In this document: piece by piece, positions 1-12,829 of the stretch
Layout: each line of letters begins with the position of its first letter
How positions within the stretch are numbered: the first letter of the stretch is position 1
Origin: Arbacia lixula
Taxonomy: Eukaryota; Echinodermata; Echinoidea; Arbacioida; Arbaciidae
NCBI GenBank assembly: GCA_963669155.1
Contig: OZ022580.1
Span: 21,711,696 to 21,775,695 of the forward strand
Direction: 5' to 3'
DNA length: 64,000 bases
Notes under the pieces: model-generated
What the model was told of the DNA's origin: nothing
The model's database searches: none
Seen by the model: only the letters and a program-made list of their open reading frames with translations
Made by a program: the position numbers and the translations under genes

Positions 1-297
1 CAAAGCTGACAACTAAATTACATGTATATGTTTTTGTTAAATTTTAGAAAATTTGGGTTTGTCAATTAAAGGGATAAGTTGCAGATGTTTGCAATTTCTA
101 GATTTTAGCATATGTAAATCAATTGGATAATACATGAAAGACATAATTATAACTTTATTATATGGGCTCCTAATGTTATATCGCGGCAAACAGCTGTTCC
201 CCCTCCCCCGTCTTATCCTCTTTTTTCCTCATGTTTCTTCTCATGCATTCAATCTGTTCTGTTTCCTTTGCTCTTGGCCTCTGTTTTATCATAGTAG

Positions 298-387
298 GGA
301 TCTGAACACATCGAACACAAGTGAGGAACCCGCCAACCCTGACTGGAACCAACAAACTGAAGGAGAATCTGCAGAAAATGCACACAC
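298..387 (+). CDS. SERBP1: SERBP1/HABP4 exon: acidic region before the conserved domain
   Basis: The exon encodes DLNTSNTSEEPANPDW followed by a Gln/Glu-rich stretch. It resembles the 'DLDQSNVTEE' stretch of vertebrate SERBP1. It ends at a good donor (CAC|gtgagt) in a phase that fits the A at 1705. The acceptor is either the AG at 93-94 of that line (exon from 295) or the next AG (exon from 298). Both keep the same frame and differ by one codon. Confidence 0.72.
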
Positions 388-3177
388 GTGAGTTAGAATA
401 ATACACTGGTATAAATGTCACTGTCACCCTCAACACAAGCAACAGGGTCTGTCTACAGTAATATTTTTCTATAGGGATATTTTTTGGCTCAACTGAACCA
501 TTTGAAATTATGACCACCTTGCACCACCAAAATATGTTAAATATGGTAAATTAATTTCCTCTAAAATCACTTCAGCTAAAAGTCTGCTCTGAATGTTCAT
601 TAGTATATATTTCTAAACTAAGCCTGTACATATTTGCCGTGTCACAGCGGTAACGGGACAGACAAGTGTATCACAAACTCGTCTGTCCCATTACTAACGT
701 GCTATGGCAAATTTGTACCGGGCAAATTTTCTGAAGAGTACCATGCCTTGTAAAGTGCAAATCAGTACATTTCTTTGATATTTTATTATTATTGGCTGGG
801 TTATTTAAGAGCGAAAAAAAATGGAATTTAAGAGATTTATGCAAATGTTACAGTAAATGTAACAAAAATGTACCCATTACTGTAGATAGACCTAACATGA
901 AGTTGTGTGCAAACCTTCCAAAAAATTTTACACTATTGACAATATTTTGCAAAACGATGTATTGCTTACAGATTTATACATCATTATGTAAAATTTTTAG
1001 TACAATGCTACAATGGTTACACAAGATTGTGTAGTCGCAATCTAAGAATTGTTTCAGTTAGCATAACTAAGTTGAATTTGAATATGAATTAATGGTAAAT
1101 ATCAAATTTAGGCTCTTAGATTGTATGACATGCTGATATCAAAGGCCCATACAACAGATCTTTTGGCGCGATATCTTTTATTGAGGGTACTGCACTCGGC
1201 GGCAGTCCTATCAGCCCCCACCTCAAGATAGGTAAAACTTTGATAGTCGCGATCTTGTGCAGGTGCGATATCAGCAACAATCTTTGATACACAATGAGTG
1301 GTGTGTGCATGTTTGTGAGCATTGCAGCATAGCCATCCAACCTAACCTTTGTGTAGCTTCGGCCAACTTTGTGCAATCCAATCTTTTATGTTACCGATCT
1401 GACCAGCGGGTGACAGGCTTAAGCGATGTGTACACGTCAGCATGCCTTTCGCAAAGCCAATATGAAGTTATGAAGTAATTATTTTTTCTCAACAAATTTG
1501 CTGGATGTTATTATTTCTACATTTAGTGATATTTAAAAGCAATTTCAAATAAAAAAAAAAAAATGCAAAATATGAGTTGTATTAACAGAAATGCAACAAC
1601 AAACATGATTTCTTTTTAAGAACTGGAGGTGTTGGTGTTTTGCTAGTTGAAGGTGTACTTCTAGTCCAAGCTGACAAACCATGCTTCTCCACATGTACAT
1701 GTAGAGCTAACCCACCCAAGGATGGGGATGAGGCTACCGAGGCCAACCCTGAGGATGGCGAGGAGAAGGAGCCAGAGAAGGACGAGATGACGCTGGATGA
1801 GTACAAGGCCATGATGTCCAAGGAGCGGGCCAAGAACCAGTTCAAGCTGCGCCGTGCCGGTGAAGGCGAGGATGACTCCCAGTGGAAGCAGACCTACCTC
1901 CTCAAGAAGGAGAGTAACAAGGATGAATCTGAAAAGGTAATGGCAGCCAGCTTTCTCAGACATTCAGAGCAATTAATGGGCAAATGGAACACCATGAATG
2001 AAAATTGAAATTAGTGGTATCCTATTTTAAAAAAAAAAAATGGTCTGATAACGTCATGAGAAATTGCCATTCCAAAATAATGCTTGTTGGTGTGAACATG
2101 TTATGGGAATGCTGATCAAATCAGTGATTTCAGGGGATTGAGCAGTTGTATTTGCGGAGGTCCCCACCTTTTAATCTAAATTTGGTAAAACTCGTCATGA
2201 GCTGATGAATTAAAGATTTCATGGACAGTAGATGCTGTGAGATGATCCAAATATCTAGCATTTTTATGGTGCATACTGACGTAGGATTCTAATGTGTGAA
2301 AAACATTTATAGTTCAGGTTCCTTTTTTTTTCTTCAAATGCAAATTTATTTTAATTTCCCTCCATAAATAAATATCTTAATTCGAATTTTACTTGAAATG
2401 TACATGTCTACATCATAACTCTGAGTAAGTTTGATTTTGATGTTTAAATTGAAGTTGTCAATGCAAGGGTTGGGTAGAAAATATTTTTAGATGACCCAGT
2501 ATATAAATTAATTTCATATTTAACAGCTTAGATAGGTTCATTCAAAGTCAAATGTCAGTTCCTTTATTCAGATGGTACATTGTGATTGGTAACTCCTTTA
2601 TTGGTAAGCAATACATGTGAAACTGTCACTTCAGCAGCAAAAATGTCAATGTATGCATATATTAGAACCTGCATGTCTCATTGTATCATCCAGGTGGACA
2701 TTTCACAATCACGTATACATTGTATTACGAGCAGTTGAAGGTCCTGAATATTAAATGGCAGCAAGGAACATGGTATCAAAGGGATGGATATCCATCTTTT
2801 TAAACATCCCTGGCTTTTCTGATTTTTTTCCCCTAATGCAGCAAAATTTGGAATATGTGAAGGACCGCCACCAGAAGCAAGTTGCCTCTGAGATCTTTAA
2901 CATCACGTTTGCTGACCAGTCTGGTGGTGGGCGTGGACGGGGTGGCAGGAGAGGAGGTGGTCGTGGGGGTCCTGGGGGCCCTGGCGGCCCAGGGGGTAGG
3001 GGTGGTCCAGGTGGGGGACGGGGTCGTGGTGGTGACCGAGGCGGAGATCGTGGTGGAGATCGTGATCGCATGGGGCGTGGCGGACGTCCAAGTGCTGGAG
3101 GCAGGGGCGGTAGGTACCGTGACGAATCTGCCATTGCAGTTGACAACGAGGAAGAGTTCCCAAGTCTTAGCAAGTAA
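298..3177 (+). CDS. SERBP1: SERBP1/HABP4-family RNA-binding protein, 3' part of the gene (three exons)
   Basis: The coding segments 298-387, 1705-1936 and 2842-3177 join with matching phases (AC|A, then phase 0) into one frame ending in TAA. The middle exon has the family signature of an acidic stretch followed by EMTLDEYKAM, RAKNQFKLR and a QWK motif, which is the HABP4/PAI-RBP1 domain. The last exon has a long RGG box and ends EEFPSLSK, matching the acidic-aromatic tail of SERBP1/HABP4. Known members bind mRNA, occupy the mRNA channel of inactive ribosomes together with eEF2, and shuttle between nucleus and cytoplasm. The N-terminal half lies before the window. Invertebrates often have one gene for vertebrate SERBP1 plus HABP4, so the symbol denotes the family, not strict SERBP1 orthology. 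Family assignment is secure; the upstream exon structure is not visible. Confidence 0.93.
388..1704 (+). other. SERBP1 intron
   Basis: This is an AT-rich intron with no coding signal that I recognise. It contains the hairpin at 634-714, listed separately. Confidence 0.7.
634..714. repeat. imperfect inverted repeat (hairpin) in SERBP1 intron
   Basis: The left arm tttgccgtgtcacagcgg...gggacagac pairs with the right arm gtctgtccc...ctatggcaaa around a loop of about 17 bases. The arms are about 31 bases with several mismatches. It is probably a small MITE remnant. No target-site duplication could be assigned. Confidence 0.7.
1705..1936 (+). CDS. SERBP1: SERBP1/HABP4 exon: conserved HABP4/PAI-RBP1 domain
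   Basis: The acceptor tgtag|A and donor AAG|gtaatg bound 77 codons rich in Glu, Asp and Lys. The core reads MTLDEYKAMMSKERAKNQF, then GEGEDDSQWKQTYLL. This is the most conserved block of the family and the main basis for the gene call. The upstream acceptor lies inside a TACATGTA-type palindrome, and the pyrimidine tract is modest. Confidence 0.92.
1937..2841 (+). other. SERBP1 intron
   Basis: This is an AT-rich intron bounded by gtaatg and tgcag. I see homopolymer A and T runs and nothing else of note. Confidence 0.75.
2842..3177 (+). CDS. SERBP1: SERBP1/HABP4 terminal exon with RGG box and stop
   Basis: A strong acceptor (ttttttcccctaatgcag) precedes QNLEYVKDRHQKQ. Next comes ASEIFNITFADQSGG, which aligns with the 'ITSQLEINFGDLG' segment of SERBP1, and then about 60 residues of Gly/Arg repeats (GRGRGG, GGRGGPGG). 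The tail is acidic (DNEEEFPSLSK) and ends at TAA 3175-3177. RGG boxes in this family bind RNA and are arginine-methylated. The exon is strikingly G-rich against its AT-rich surroundings. Confidence 0.93.
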   Translation, partial: QNLEYVKDRHQKQVASEIFNITFADQSGGGRGRGGRRGGGRGGPGGPGGPGGRGGPGGGRGRGGDRGGDRGGDRDRMGRGGRPSAGGRGGRYRDESAIAVDNEEEFPSLSK

Positions 3178-4775
3178 AGAGGATAAGGTTTTGAGAGGTT
3201 CTGATTAGAGAAGTGATTGGGAGTGCAACAAGAGAAACAGACGGGCTTCAAGGTCATGATAATGTGCTGTGTAATTTACTCCCTTTTCATAATTTCTTTG
3301 ACCTGTGGTTTGTGCAGGTGGTGCTGAAGGCATACACAGCAAGTTACTCTTAGATGTTATAATACAGTCAATGTATAATGTATAATTTCTCTCTCCCTCC
3401 ATACCTTGAAGCAAACTGTTAGTTTTGTGATGTCTTGATTTCTTTCTTCACTCCTGTTTTATATCACAAATGAAAAGGCCAATTATATTCTGATTCAGAT
3501 AATTTGACATGTGGTCATGACTTGTGTATAATCTGTTTGTTGTTGTGTCTCTTCATTATCTTCCAAGTGTTCTGTTACGAGTAGAAGTAGCATCAAGATT
3601 GGGTTTAATATCGTATCTGTAAGCAACTTGCCATTTTCCCGCCAAAATTCAGAAAATGATTTGGCTGGAAAATGGCTGTTTCTACTCCATGCAAAAAGCT
3701 ATTGCAGTCTTCGAAAAGTATTCTTCATTTTGCCACTTGTTTTCTAGCACTATAATTTTTCAGCACACCTTCAGATATATTTCACAAAACAATACTTGTG
3801 ATCTAGATTTAAGCCAGAGAAATGAGGAAAGATCATGGGATACCCTCTTTCGTTGATATAGGAAATGTGAATCCCTGAATTATCAGTGATGGGCAGTGCT
3901 AATTTTACTTCATGTGTCGTTTCCCTTTTCTTTCCATCTTTTGATTTATACTTGTGACACATGTTGTTAGTTCATTTGAAATTATATGTAATATATATGT
4001 TGAGACATTTGCTTGAAACAAGTTTTGCAAGGCAAGGCTTGGTTATTAAAAACAACTTACTTACATGGCATTGTTTAAGTTTGGATTGATAGATATGCTT
4101 ATGCCAGTTTGCCAAAATCCAAGTGGAAAATCAGAAGCACCATTGTCTTGGAGACAAATGGGAAAGAGTTTTTTTTGCTCCGGAGACCCAATAGATTTAA
4201 TTGCGTGGAAGCAAATTGTACAATTGAATGAATGGTATGAAAGAGAAATCAATGATTTCAGAATACACTGAAAAAGATAGGTGCCTTTTGTAATATGACA
4301 ACAACTGATAAGATGGTTATTGTGGAGAGGAAAATTGATGAATTTTCTTTTAAAATTACCTTTCACTACTTGAGTGTTTTGACAAATAAGGCTAAGATGA
4401 GAAGTACTAAGAAATATGTGGATGTATTTGGATTGATTGTATATGTGCCAAGTATTATTTCTAATGTAAAACCAAATCAAAAGTAATTTTGGTCATTATA
4501 AATCAAGGGAAGCTCTGCGTTAAATTTGCAGCTTTATGCCTTGTATCTGTAGCTGGGAATTTGAAGCAATTGCATTGTTTAATGATGGAAGGGGAGAATT
4601 CTATATGATTCCAAAAGTGTACATGTTTTTGTAGTGTTAAGTTGTACAAAGTTGAATATCAGCCCTTGTAAGGAGAATATATCAAGCAAGAACGCTTTTG
4701 TTGTCATTTTTGTACAGTAATCAGACAAAAGTAGAAGTGTCTCTGCTATGAATAAACTACATGCAGTTGATGAAG
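3178..4775 (+). other. candidate SERBP1 3' untranslated region
   Basis: This AT-rich sequence directly follows the stop codon and has no coding signal. The most convincing end signal is AATAAA at 4751-4756, followed by TG-rich sequence. An ATTAAA near 4045 is a weaker alternative. The true 3' end cannot be fixed from sequence alone. Confidence 0.4.
4751..4756 (+). terminator. candidate polyadenylation signal AATAAA for SERBP1
   Basis: A canonical hexamer lies about 1.6 kb after the stop and is followed within 40 bases by a TG-rich stretch (tgttctgg). It is the first AATAAA I found after the stop in a plausible setting. Confidence 0.4.
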
Positions 4776-7700
4776 AAACTTGATATTGCTCTCTGTTCTG
4801 GAGACATACACATGTGTAGAGTTTGTTTGATTTCCCTGGAGAAGAAATATGGCAACAGTGTTAGATACACAGTCACAAGTCTATTTTGCTTTTGCATGGT
4901 GTTGAGGTTTGTTTCTTAGCAATGTTACGTACAATCTTGAAAACAGTCGTTTTGTGTATGTTATTGCATACGACTAACCTATATCAGTTGTAGTGCTCAT
5001 TCATTATTATCAATCTTTTGGCAAATCATGCAAACAACCTTTCATCAGTGAAAGTTCCTGAAGAATGTCTGAGATAATGAACTTGTGAGCATCAGGATTA
5101 CTGAGACGGGTTGTAAATGTATTGTTTGTTTCATCTGGATATCTTTGCTACATACTGTATCATGCACCAAGTAAAGGATTTCATATGTGCAAATGTATTT
5201 TTTTGGAAATGCACATTCTGGAAAGAACAAACGTATGTGGTGCATGTACATGAAGTAAGTTCATGCATCAGAATAGCTGCTTGATGAATGTCTTACTAGA
5301 TTAGGTGGTCAGCATGACGACCGAATCGAACGGGAGCCACATGCATGATAAAGCAATCACTTTCTACAGGACTTGTTTCAGGAACCATTTCTCTGATGTT
5401 AGTACCGGTAAGAAAGGGAATTGAGAGCTGATCTTCCTTTGCTGCTCCAGCATAGGACCTGCTGCTGTGCTTTGTCAAAAAAAGAAATTACAAAAGAGAC
5501 ACTTGCTGTAATTTAGCAAAGTAGGTCTCATATGAGCATGTGTGTCAATGCAATAACATATTTTTACTTGAACATCTGTCAAGCATTGGTACATTTCTGT
5601 TCCAGATTTAAGCTCTGAGTTATACATGCTTATATAAGATGTTTCAAGGATGCAGTTTTCTGGCAGAACCCCCAAACATATCATTTGTGCATATTGTGCA
5701 GGCCCTTTGTGTGATGGGTTCAACGATCATATAAAGTCAGCCATTCCTGACCTGTAAGTCCACCAGGAATGTGTTGGAATACTTTGCTTTACTCCATTTG
5801 GCATAGAGTGGGAGCTTTCATCTGGAGGATTTGAACTCATAAACTGAAATTTAAATTCAAAATGGCTGTACCATTTTGGAATGTGGATTTTTTGGGGGGT
5901 AAATATTGTTTTTTATTCATATCAAGAATTAAATATTTTAATGATATATGCGTGCTGCAGGAGGGATCCAGGCTACATGAAAAACCATTCTGTTCATATG
6001 ATGCAAAGCTTGCATTCTTCCCATGTAGTAGAATCATGCAATCAGTACCTCGTACTTCAAAAATAGAAGCATGGTCTATGATATGTACCCAAGAAATGTT
6101 ATTGTTCAGAAGTAATATTTATGTGGTTCTGTCATTTTAAATTCTCCCACCTAGAAAATATGTGTTTGATATAATCATTCATTTGAAAACGATGCGTTTT
6201 GATTATGTGATCTCTTGATACAAAAATAATCTTTAGTAATATTCATAGAAAAATAAATTCTATGTAAAAGCAAAAGAATTAAAATTTCCTGAGCAGCGCA
6301 GATAAAATGGACTGGGCTGTTCCATTCCCCTCTTTAAGGATTTTTTGTGTGTGTTTTCTAACAATTTTTGTAAAGGTTTAATATTCTTTCATTGGAAAAG
6401 GGGATGATAAATTTCATACTGACATTTACAGTCTCAACCCTACATGCATAAATGTAAATACATGTTTAGAAGTTCTATTTGTTGCCAAACGAATTGAACA
6501 TACAGAATGCAATTCCCAATATGCTGGCATCTTTGACACCAGAAATGGTCCATTTCAAGATGACAGCTTTATGCATGAAAGCTGAAGAAATGACATATCC
6601 AAGTCAAAACAAAGGAAGATGGTGTTTTAAAGCATCTCCACATGTAACTGAGAAGATTACTGAAGATCGTTCTGCTATTTTCAATTTGATCTGATCAAGA
6701 CAAGAAGATGAAAATTGTAAGGTTTTCTTCATTGGAGGAATTCATAGATGCATTGTGTATGTCATCAGAAAAGTGTACAGCAGATTTTTGTTCGTACATC
6801 TGTTTTGATGTAACGGATTGTAATCAATTTTAAATAACTATGACCCTTCATATGTACCAACCAAAATATGTCAACATATTTACCTTGTAACTTATACATT
6901 GGACAAAGTATTACAGGCAGGATAATCCATACTTGTGTATTTTGTATATTCTGTGACTGATTTCATTCATTCCTCTCTGTCGTAGCACTTCACTGGCGAT
7001 GTGTTCATAACTGGAATGTAACAATCCTGGCAGCAAATAGGACTAGAAAGTCATCTCCTGTCTCTATTTCGTGATGAACGCACCGTCTCAACAGCCTTCT
7101 CTTTCCATATGCTTAACTGAATAACAGACTCTCCTCTTTCAAAAGAAGAAAAGCCAGGTGTCCTCGTTTATATGTTACGTAATGAGATGGGAAAAAAATA
7201 AAAAAGAAAGTACCAATGGAGTCAGTTCTTGTGACATGTGTCCTTTGTAAAAGTGTATTGTGCCAGTTGATTGAAGTTGGGGCTATTGATCATGCAAGTC
7301 TTACAGCACTTCTCTTATTTATGCATGGCACATTGAAGGATTTTTTACTGTGCCGCTCGCTGACTTTTTACTTTCAATTCTCGTGCAACTTTGGAGACCA
7401 AATTTGCGATGCCCGGGTACACGATTACAAAATAACGCAACATTTTGCAAGTGCATGTCAGACCCCAAATTGCTGAAAAACGTAAATTCATGTACAAATC
7501 CAATGCAAATTCAAAAATGTACAATTTAGTTTTCTTTTTACTGATTAAACTTAATTAATTTTGTCTTGGTTATGATCACAGTTGAATTTCCATTAAAAGA
7601 GAGTAAAAAAACCCAAAGAATTACATTAGAAATTACACAATGAGGAAAACAATCATGATTTATGATGTACATGTTATTAAAAGATCATTAGTTTGAAACG

Positions 7701-8262
7701 GTGTACATTTGCAGTAACACTGGCGTTAAGAAGATTGTATTTGTACATGTATAATCGTTTTGTATGCTCTTATACGAAACATGAACTTTATTACATATAA
7801 AACAACAGAAGAATGTTGTGGGCGTACTGTTCAAGAATTTATGCTCAAATTAAACATTGCAATGACTACCTCCACCTTCCCACAAGAGCATCACATGTCT
7901 TCACACAATACATGTACCATCTAACAACCTTTCATGTGGGAATAATCGTGTCCTTATGTCAGAAATGTGCTAGCTATGTGATGCTATTATAAGCACTTGC
8001 AGGTAGTTATTGCAATGTTTAGTTTGTGCATAAATTATGTCTATTGTCCTGCTAATTTCTACCTTTGATGATGTCACAGGGGGAATCTTGATTTGGAGGA
8101 TATTTTGGAGGCGGGGCTTATCAGTGCTGAGAAAAAATATAGAAAAATTATTTTGAAATATAGGACACATTTCCGTTGAACAGTTCGTGATTTTGTTATA
8201 TACATACATCATGTATTATGTTACATTAACATAGTGAACATACATTTTGATGACAGGGGCCC
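4776..8262. other. intergenic, no recognisable feature
   Basis: This is AT-rich DNA. The short open frames here show no domain, splice pattern or composition of real genes. Confidence 0.6.
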
Positions 8263-8548
8263 TTAAAGGGCATATACTGTACTGGTAAGGCAAAAAAGCC
8301 TTCAAAAGTTAATTAGCAATCTTCTTGCCAATGGTCTTAAATTAAAGTATTGTCCATTTTAGAAGCTTGCTGAAAGTTATTTGCACTCAAATGATCAACA
8401 TTTGGAGAAATTAATGATTAATGATTAAAACCTCAAAATGTTCGGCCCGAACATTTTGAGGATTTGTGATTTAATCACTCATTACTCCAAATGTAGATCA
8501 TTTGAGGGCAAATAACTTTCAGAAAGCTTCTAAAATGGACAATATATG
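8263..8548. mobile_element. palindromic MITE, family 1, copy 1 (right arm truncated)
   Basis: It starts TTAAAGGGCATATACTG and folds back at ttcggcccgaa (centre about 8446). The right arm breaks off after 'aagcttctaaaatgg', so the outer third is missing. It is closely similar to the complete copy at 28315-28684. It has no coding capacity. Confidence 0.88.
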
Positions 8549-8721
8549 ACCCAGCGGTTTGCCATGACGTTTCTAGGTTGACTAGTGCCTCTCTTGGTCG
8601 TAGATACGCGGCATCTCTCATTACATCGAATGCGAAACTTAGCTTTTAAAAACAATAGTGGTACTGTTATGACAATGAATAACATGCCGTGTATCGAGAT
8701 GGGAAATGGCCACAATATATA

Positions 8722-8740
8722 CCCCCCCCCCCCCCCCCCC
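8722..8740 (+). repeat. poly-C run
   Basis: This is a 19-base cytosine homopolymer. Such runs also occur as G-runs at 14.9-16.5, 32.1, 42.9, 44.7, 47.5 and 53.7-53.8 kb. Confidence 0.95.
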
Positions 8741-8970
8741 ATGTGAGAAATACATGCACCATGACTCGTAATGGAAAGCTAGCTGCGCCTTGGAAACACA
8801 AGTGACTCGTTCTCTTGCAAGATGTGTACGGACCGCATCATTTGCAAACACACTAGCGCCCCTCTCATTCTCATTGATAATGCACCACATTTTTATTGTC
8901 CTTAAAAAAAAAAAATTATGTCCCCCTCGTGCAATCAAAAATTAGATTGTGTATTCTTTCTTGATGGAAT

Positions 8971-10515
8971 CACAGTTCCCCTTGGTAATACCAGAGAGGT
9001 GTTATAAATGGAGTCAGCACGAAGTGTAATTTATTCCTACAGCAGTCGCGTGCATTGATATCACAATGGAATATTTGACGCGTTTGGCTCTTTGATCGAG
9101 GGAGATCCGCCGCCAAACAAGCATGACAAAATGTAGGATGCATTTTGAGGAATATATATTCTGTATGCGCAGAAGATTTCAGAACCACTTCATGAACTGA
9201 AGTGCATGTGCAGTAGTATTACATCTTATAAAGATACGATTCTGTGAATTTCAGATTATATTGTTGCTTCGTTTTTGTGATAAAAGGAGAATACTGTAGA
9301 AAACATGCCAGAGAAATGCCTCCATATCGCACATTTCCGAATCATATTTCCTTAAAAATATCTTGTAAATTGTTTATTGAGTGTTTAATCTTTCATGGAA
9401 ACAATCTCAATTTCGTGTGCGGAGGTGTCCGGAAAAGTTACGGACCAAATTCTTTCTACAAGTTTTTTCAAAATTCCCCTTCGCTCACCCCAAAACTAAT
9501 TCACAGTGTGTGTAAATAGATCAGCTACGAGCTCCCAGCGAAGGCTGAACGGTTGACATGCTTCTCAAAACAGATTGTCTTTTATTATTCAGAGGAAGGC
9601 ACTACCTAATTAGAAATACAGCTAATTGTTTAAAACACCTGAATGTCTTGAATTGTTATGAGGCGGCGGACCTCATAGATCAAAGGAAGTCTATCCGAGC
9701 GCAGTCCATCCATGATAGGTCCATGGTAATACCATGGACCTATCATGGATGGACTGCGCTCGGATAGACTTCCTTTGATCCATGATGACCGCCACCTCAT
9801 AAAAATTCAAGCCATTCAGGTGTTTCAAAGAATACGCTGTATTTCTAATTAAGCAGGTCCTTCCTCTGAATAACAAAAATTCTGGTTTTAGAAATATGTC
9901 AGCCGTTCAGCCTTCGCTGGGAGTCCATAGCTGATCGTATTACACATACTGGAAATTAGATTGGGGGTGAGAGAAGGGAAATTTTGATAAAATTGTAGAA
10001 AGAATTTGGTCCGTAACTTTTTCGGATATCTCCGCACATGAACATGATGAAATCGAGGTTGTTTCCATGGAAGGTGAAACACTGAATAAACGATTTTCAA
10101 GATATTTGTAAGGAAATATGATTGCCCAATGTGCGATATGGAGGCATTTCTCTGACATGTTTTCGACAGTATTTTCGATTTATAAAAAAAAAAAAAAAAG
10201 CAACGATATAATCTGAACTTCACAGTATCGCATAATTATACGATGTTCTACTACTGCACAATTTTATGCACTTCAGTTCAAGAAGTGGTTCTGTAATCTT
10301 CTGCGCATACAGAATATAATATTCCTCTATATGCATCCTATTTTTTTTTTTTTTTTTTTTTTTTTTTTGCATATTTGGCGTCGGACCTCCCTCGATCAAA
10401 GAACCAAACCGTCAAATATTATATTGTGCTATCAATGAACGCAACTGGTGTAGGAATAAATTATTCTTCGTGCCGACTCTAGTTCTAACACCTTCCTGAT
10501 ACAAGTGTCCCACTG
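8971..10515. mobile_element. palindrome of about 1.5 kb (foldback-type element)
   Basis: The two arms are each about 740-770 bp. They read outward from gtccatggtaataccatggac near 9730. The left end (cagttccccttggtaatacc, ggtgtt...gtcagcacgaag) mirrors the right end (cttcgtgccgac...aacacc). The arms have diverged by substitutions and by a T-run insertion at 10331-10368. Short mirror-image open frames exist in both arms (9244-9519 plus, 9888-10223 minus), but no known domain is recognised. It lies between the two genes and is probably a non-autonomous DNA transposon or a head-to-head insertion pair. Confidence 0.85.
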
Positions 10516-10735
10516 AAAGCTTGATTCCCCGGCCATCCCGGTCCCTCTATACGCGTGTGCTCATATATCTACCTAATAAACTAATGTGCAGTTTATCAAC
10601 TTTTTAAACTTCTCGCTCGCTCAACTCACTTGCAATGATAGATCAGAAATGGGATGAAAATAAGGCACACACAAAGTGCAGAGTAAGTTTTAATCACGCT
10701 TTGCGTGTATGCATGTGACAGCCCTTAAATGATCT

Positions 10736-11059
10736 GGGGGTGTTTCACCAAGCCGTCCTTAAGCTAAGAACGACTTCACGCACGACTGGTGGCACTTTCT
10801 TGTGCTGAATCAAATTCTCGGTGATTTTGATTCCCATCAGCTATAGTTCAAATCTGACATTTATAGATTAAAAAAAATCTTGTAGTTAACTAGTGTCTGA
10901 ATATAAGTTAATGATTTGTCAAATTTGATTAGGATTGTTGGAATTTAACTCCCATTATATCAAAACAAAATTTGGGTATCTCATTCAGCGCAAGTAAGGG
11001 TGCAGTCGTGCGAAAAGTCGTGCTTAGCTTAAGAACAGCTTAATTGGTGAAACACCCCC
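10736..11059. mobile_element. MITE with perfect 16-bp terminal inverted repeats (family 2, copy 1)
   Basis: It begins GGGGGTGTTTCACCAA and ends with the exact reverse complement. Similarity between the ends extends inward about 75 bp (ttaagctaag, acgact, gcacgact). It is 324 bp long and non-coding. A shorter relative lies at 19311-19433. A target-site duplication is not clear. Confidence 0.9.
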
Positions 11060-12599
11060 TCGTCGCCCCATATGCAATGATGTGCCTGTCACTCACGCCT
11101 TTCACATCGTGCTCTTTTCGATCCGGTCTGTAGAAACGTGAAGTACCTTTTAAATGTTTGCAGTGTAAGATGCTGGATGCAATACAATTACGCACGGAAA
11201 ATATAATTCGTACTGCAGTGAAACATACTGTAGCGATGACATAAGTCCACCTGGTACCATATTTCTTGTCCCCCTTTGCGCGGTCTTTATAGGCCCTATA
11301 CAAGGTGTTAAAAGAAAACCGGAAAATCTCACAAAATATTTCAAGGATTATTACAAGAAAAGTAAGAGATGACGTGTCACACTCTGAAAAAAGTAGAAAT
11401 CCCTTGACTTTTTGAGTTGAAACTGATTTTTAATATTTTTTCAAAAGTTTCTTCTTAACAAAATTATGTTTTGCTGTACACTAAGCTTGCATGCAATATT
11501 TCGAAACATGATGTCATGAATATTATATTATGAAATACAACCTAACCTACTTTTCCATAAAATACTTTAAGTGTAAATTGCGCGTCTACGGTGTCATGCA
11601 AGACCCAGGGATGTGTTATATGCCAAGGATATGAAGCAACTTTCTTTCTTTGAACCCTTGCGTGGCCCGCCGAGAAATTAGGCGGTCTCAGTATTGTGCT
11701 TTTCAGGTGTTTTAACAATAACGAACATGATTGCGTAGCAAAGGTTTCTCAGAGAGAACAAAATAAATATAGAGTCTTATTTCGCTTGTCCAGTTCTCTT
11801 GGATTGCATCAACACGTGAGGAAAAGATAAACATCAGCGTACAAAAATTAAAAAAAAAGTTGTTTTCTAGTAAAATATCTCAGCTGCACGCAAATGCACG
11901 CAAACTCTGTTAATGAAAATAAACAGCTTAGAATTTAATTTTGATAATGATTGAATCCCACATTTCCGGAAATCTTGGGAAAGGGAAAAAAAAGTTAATT
12001 GTGCAAGTAAGAATATTATCTTACCTTATATTATTACAATTATTTAGAAGAAAACTGACTACAGGATCATTAGTGGTGTTGCCCTGAACTTTCTTGAAAA
12101 TTGCAACAAAAAAAATATAATGAGAAACACAGTTTCGAGAGACAAAATAGGGAATTAAAGATATTTCTTTCCAAGTTGACAGCAGCTAAATGTCGGTGCC
12201 GCGCATGGGACATCAAAGCGCTGTAGTGATTGTGGAATGCTTTGGAAATGTATTAGCACGTTTTAGTATCCATACAGATTATTTGAATTTATTATGCTCG
12301 AGTTGTTTCTCCTTCCTACCACATCCCTGCAAGACCATTTATTCATTTCATTTGACTGCTGTGTAACATTATTATAAGAATAGTCTAAGATGGTTGAGAA
12401 AAATTATTTAAATTTTAGTAGAGTCCCATCGTTTCGATATTGATTGTAAACACAGCCATCATTTTTTCATACTTTTTGTCAACATTCATTTGCGAAAGAG
12501 CCTAGATGTGTTAAATTTGTTGACAGTGTTTTTTGGTGCTACACAAATGGAGGTCTATGCATAAAAATTATGTTATAGATTCTAGAGTTAGATAGTCTA
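11060..12599. other. intergenic, upstream of FCHO
   Basis: The sequence is AT-rich and I recognise no gene or repeat. It probably contains distal regulatory sequence of the FCHO gene, but nothing specific can be pointed to. Confidence 0.5.
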
Positions 12600-12829
12600 T
12601 GCAACCCCGTTTAAGGTCCGTGCTTTCCTTACTGTTTTTCATCAGTGCATAATGTACGGCACTGGCTTTCGAATTTTTCATGCATTCATGCATATCGCCC
12701 TCTCTAGCTCTCGCGGCAACAACCGTAGTCAAAATGGACAGACTGTGAGTGCCGCCCATAGGGTGCAAACCTGACGTACGTGCTACATGCAGAAAATTAC
12801 ACTTTACGTGACCTCTTGAACCGTCAAAA
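12600..12829 (+). promoter_or_regulatory. candidate FCHO promoter/5' UTR region
   Basis: CpG dinucleotides become visibly denser from about 12650 to 13250 (for example ctctcgcggcaacaaccg, cctgacgtacg, ttacgtgacc) than in flanking DNA. The patch surrounds the first coding exon. No TATA box at a fixed distance is obvious and the start site is not known. Confidence 0.35.
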
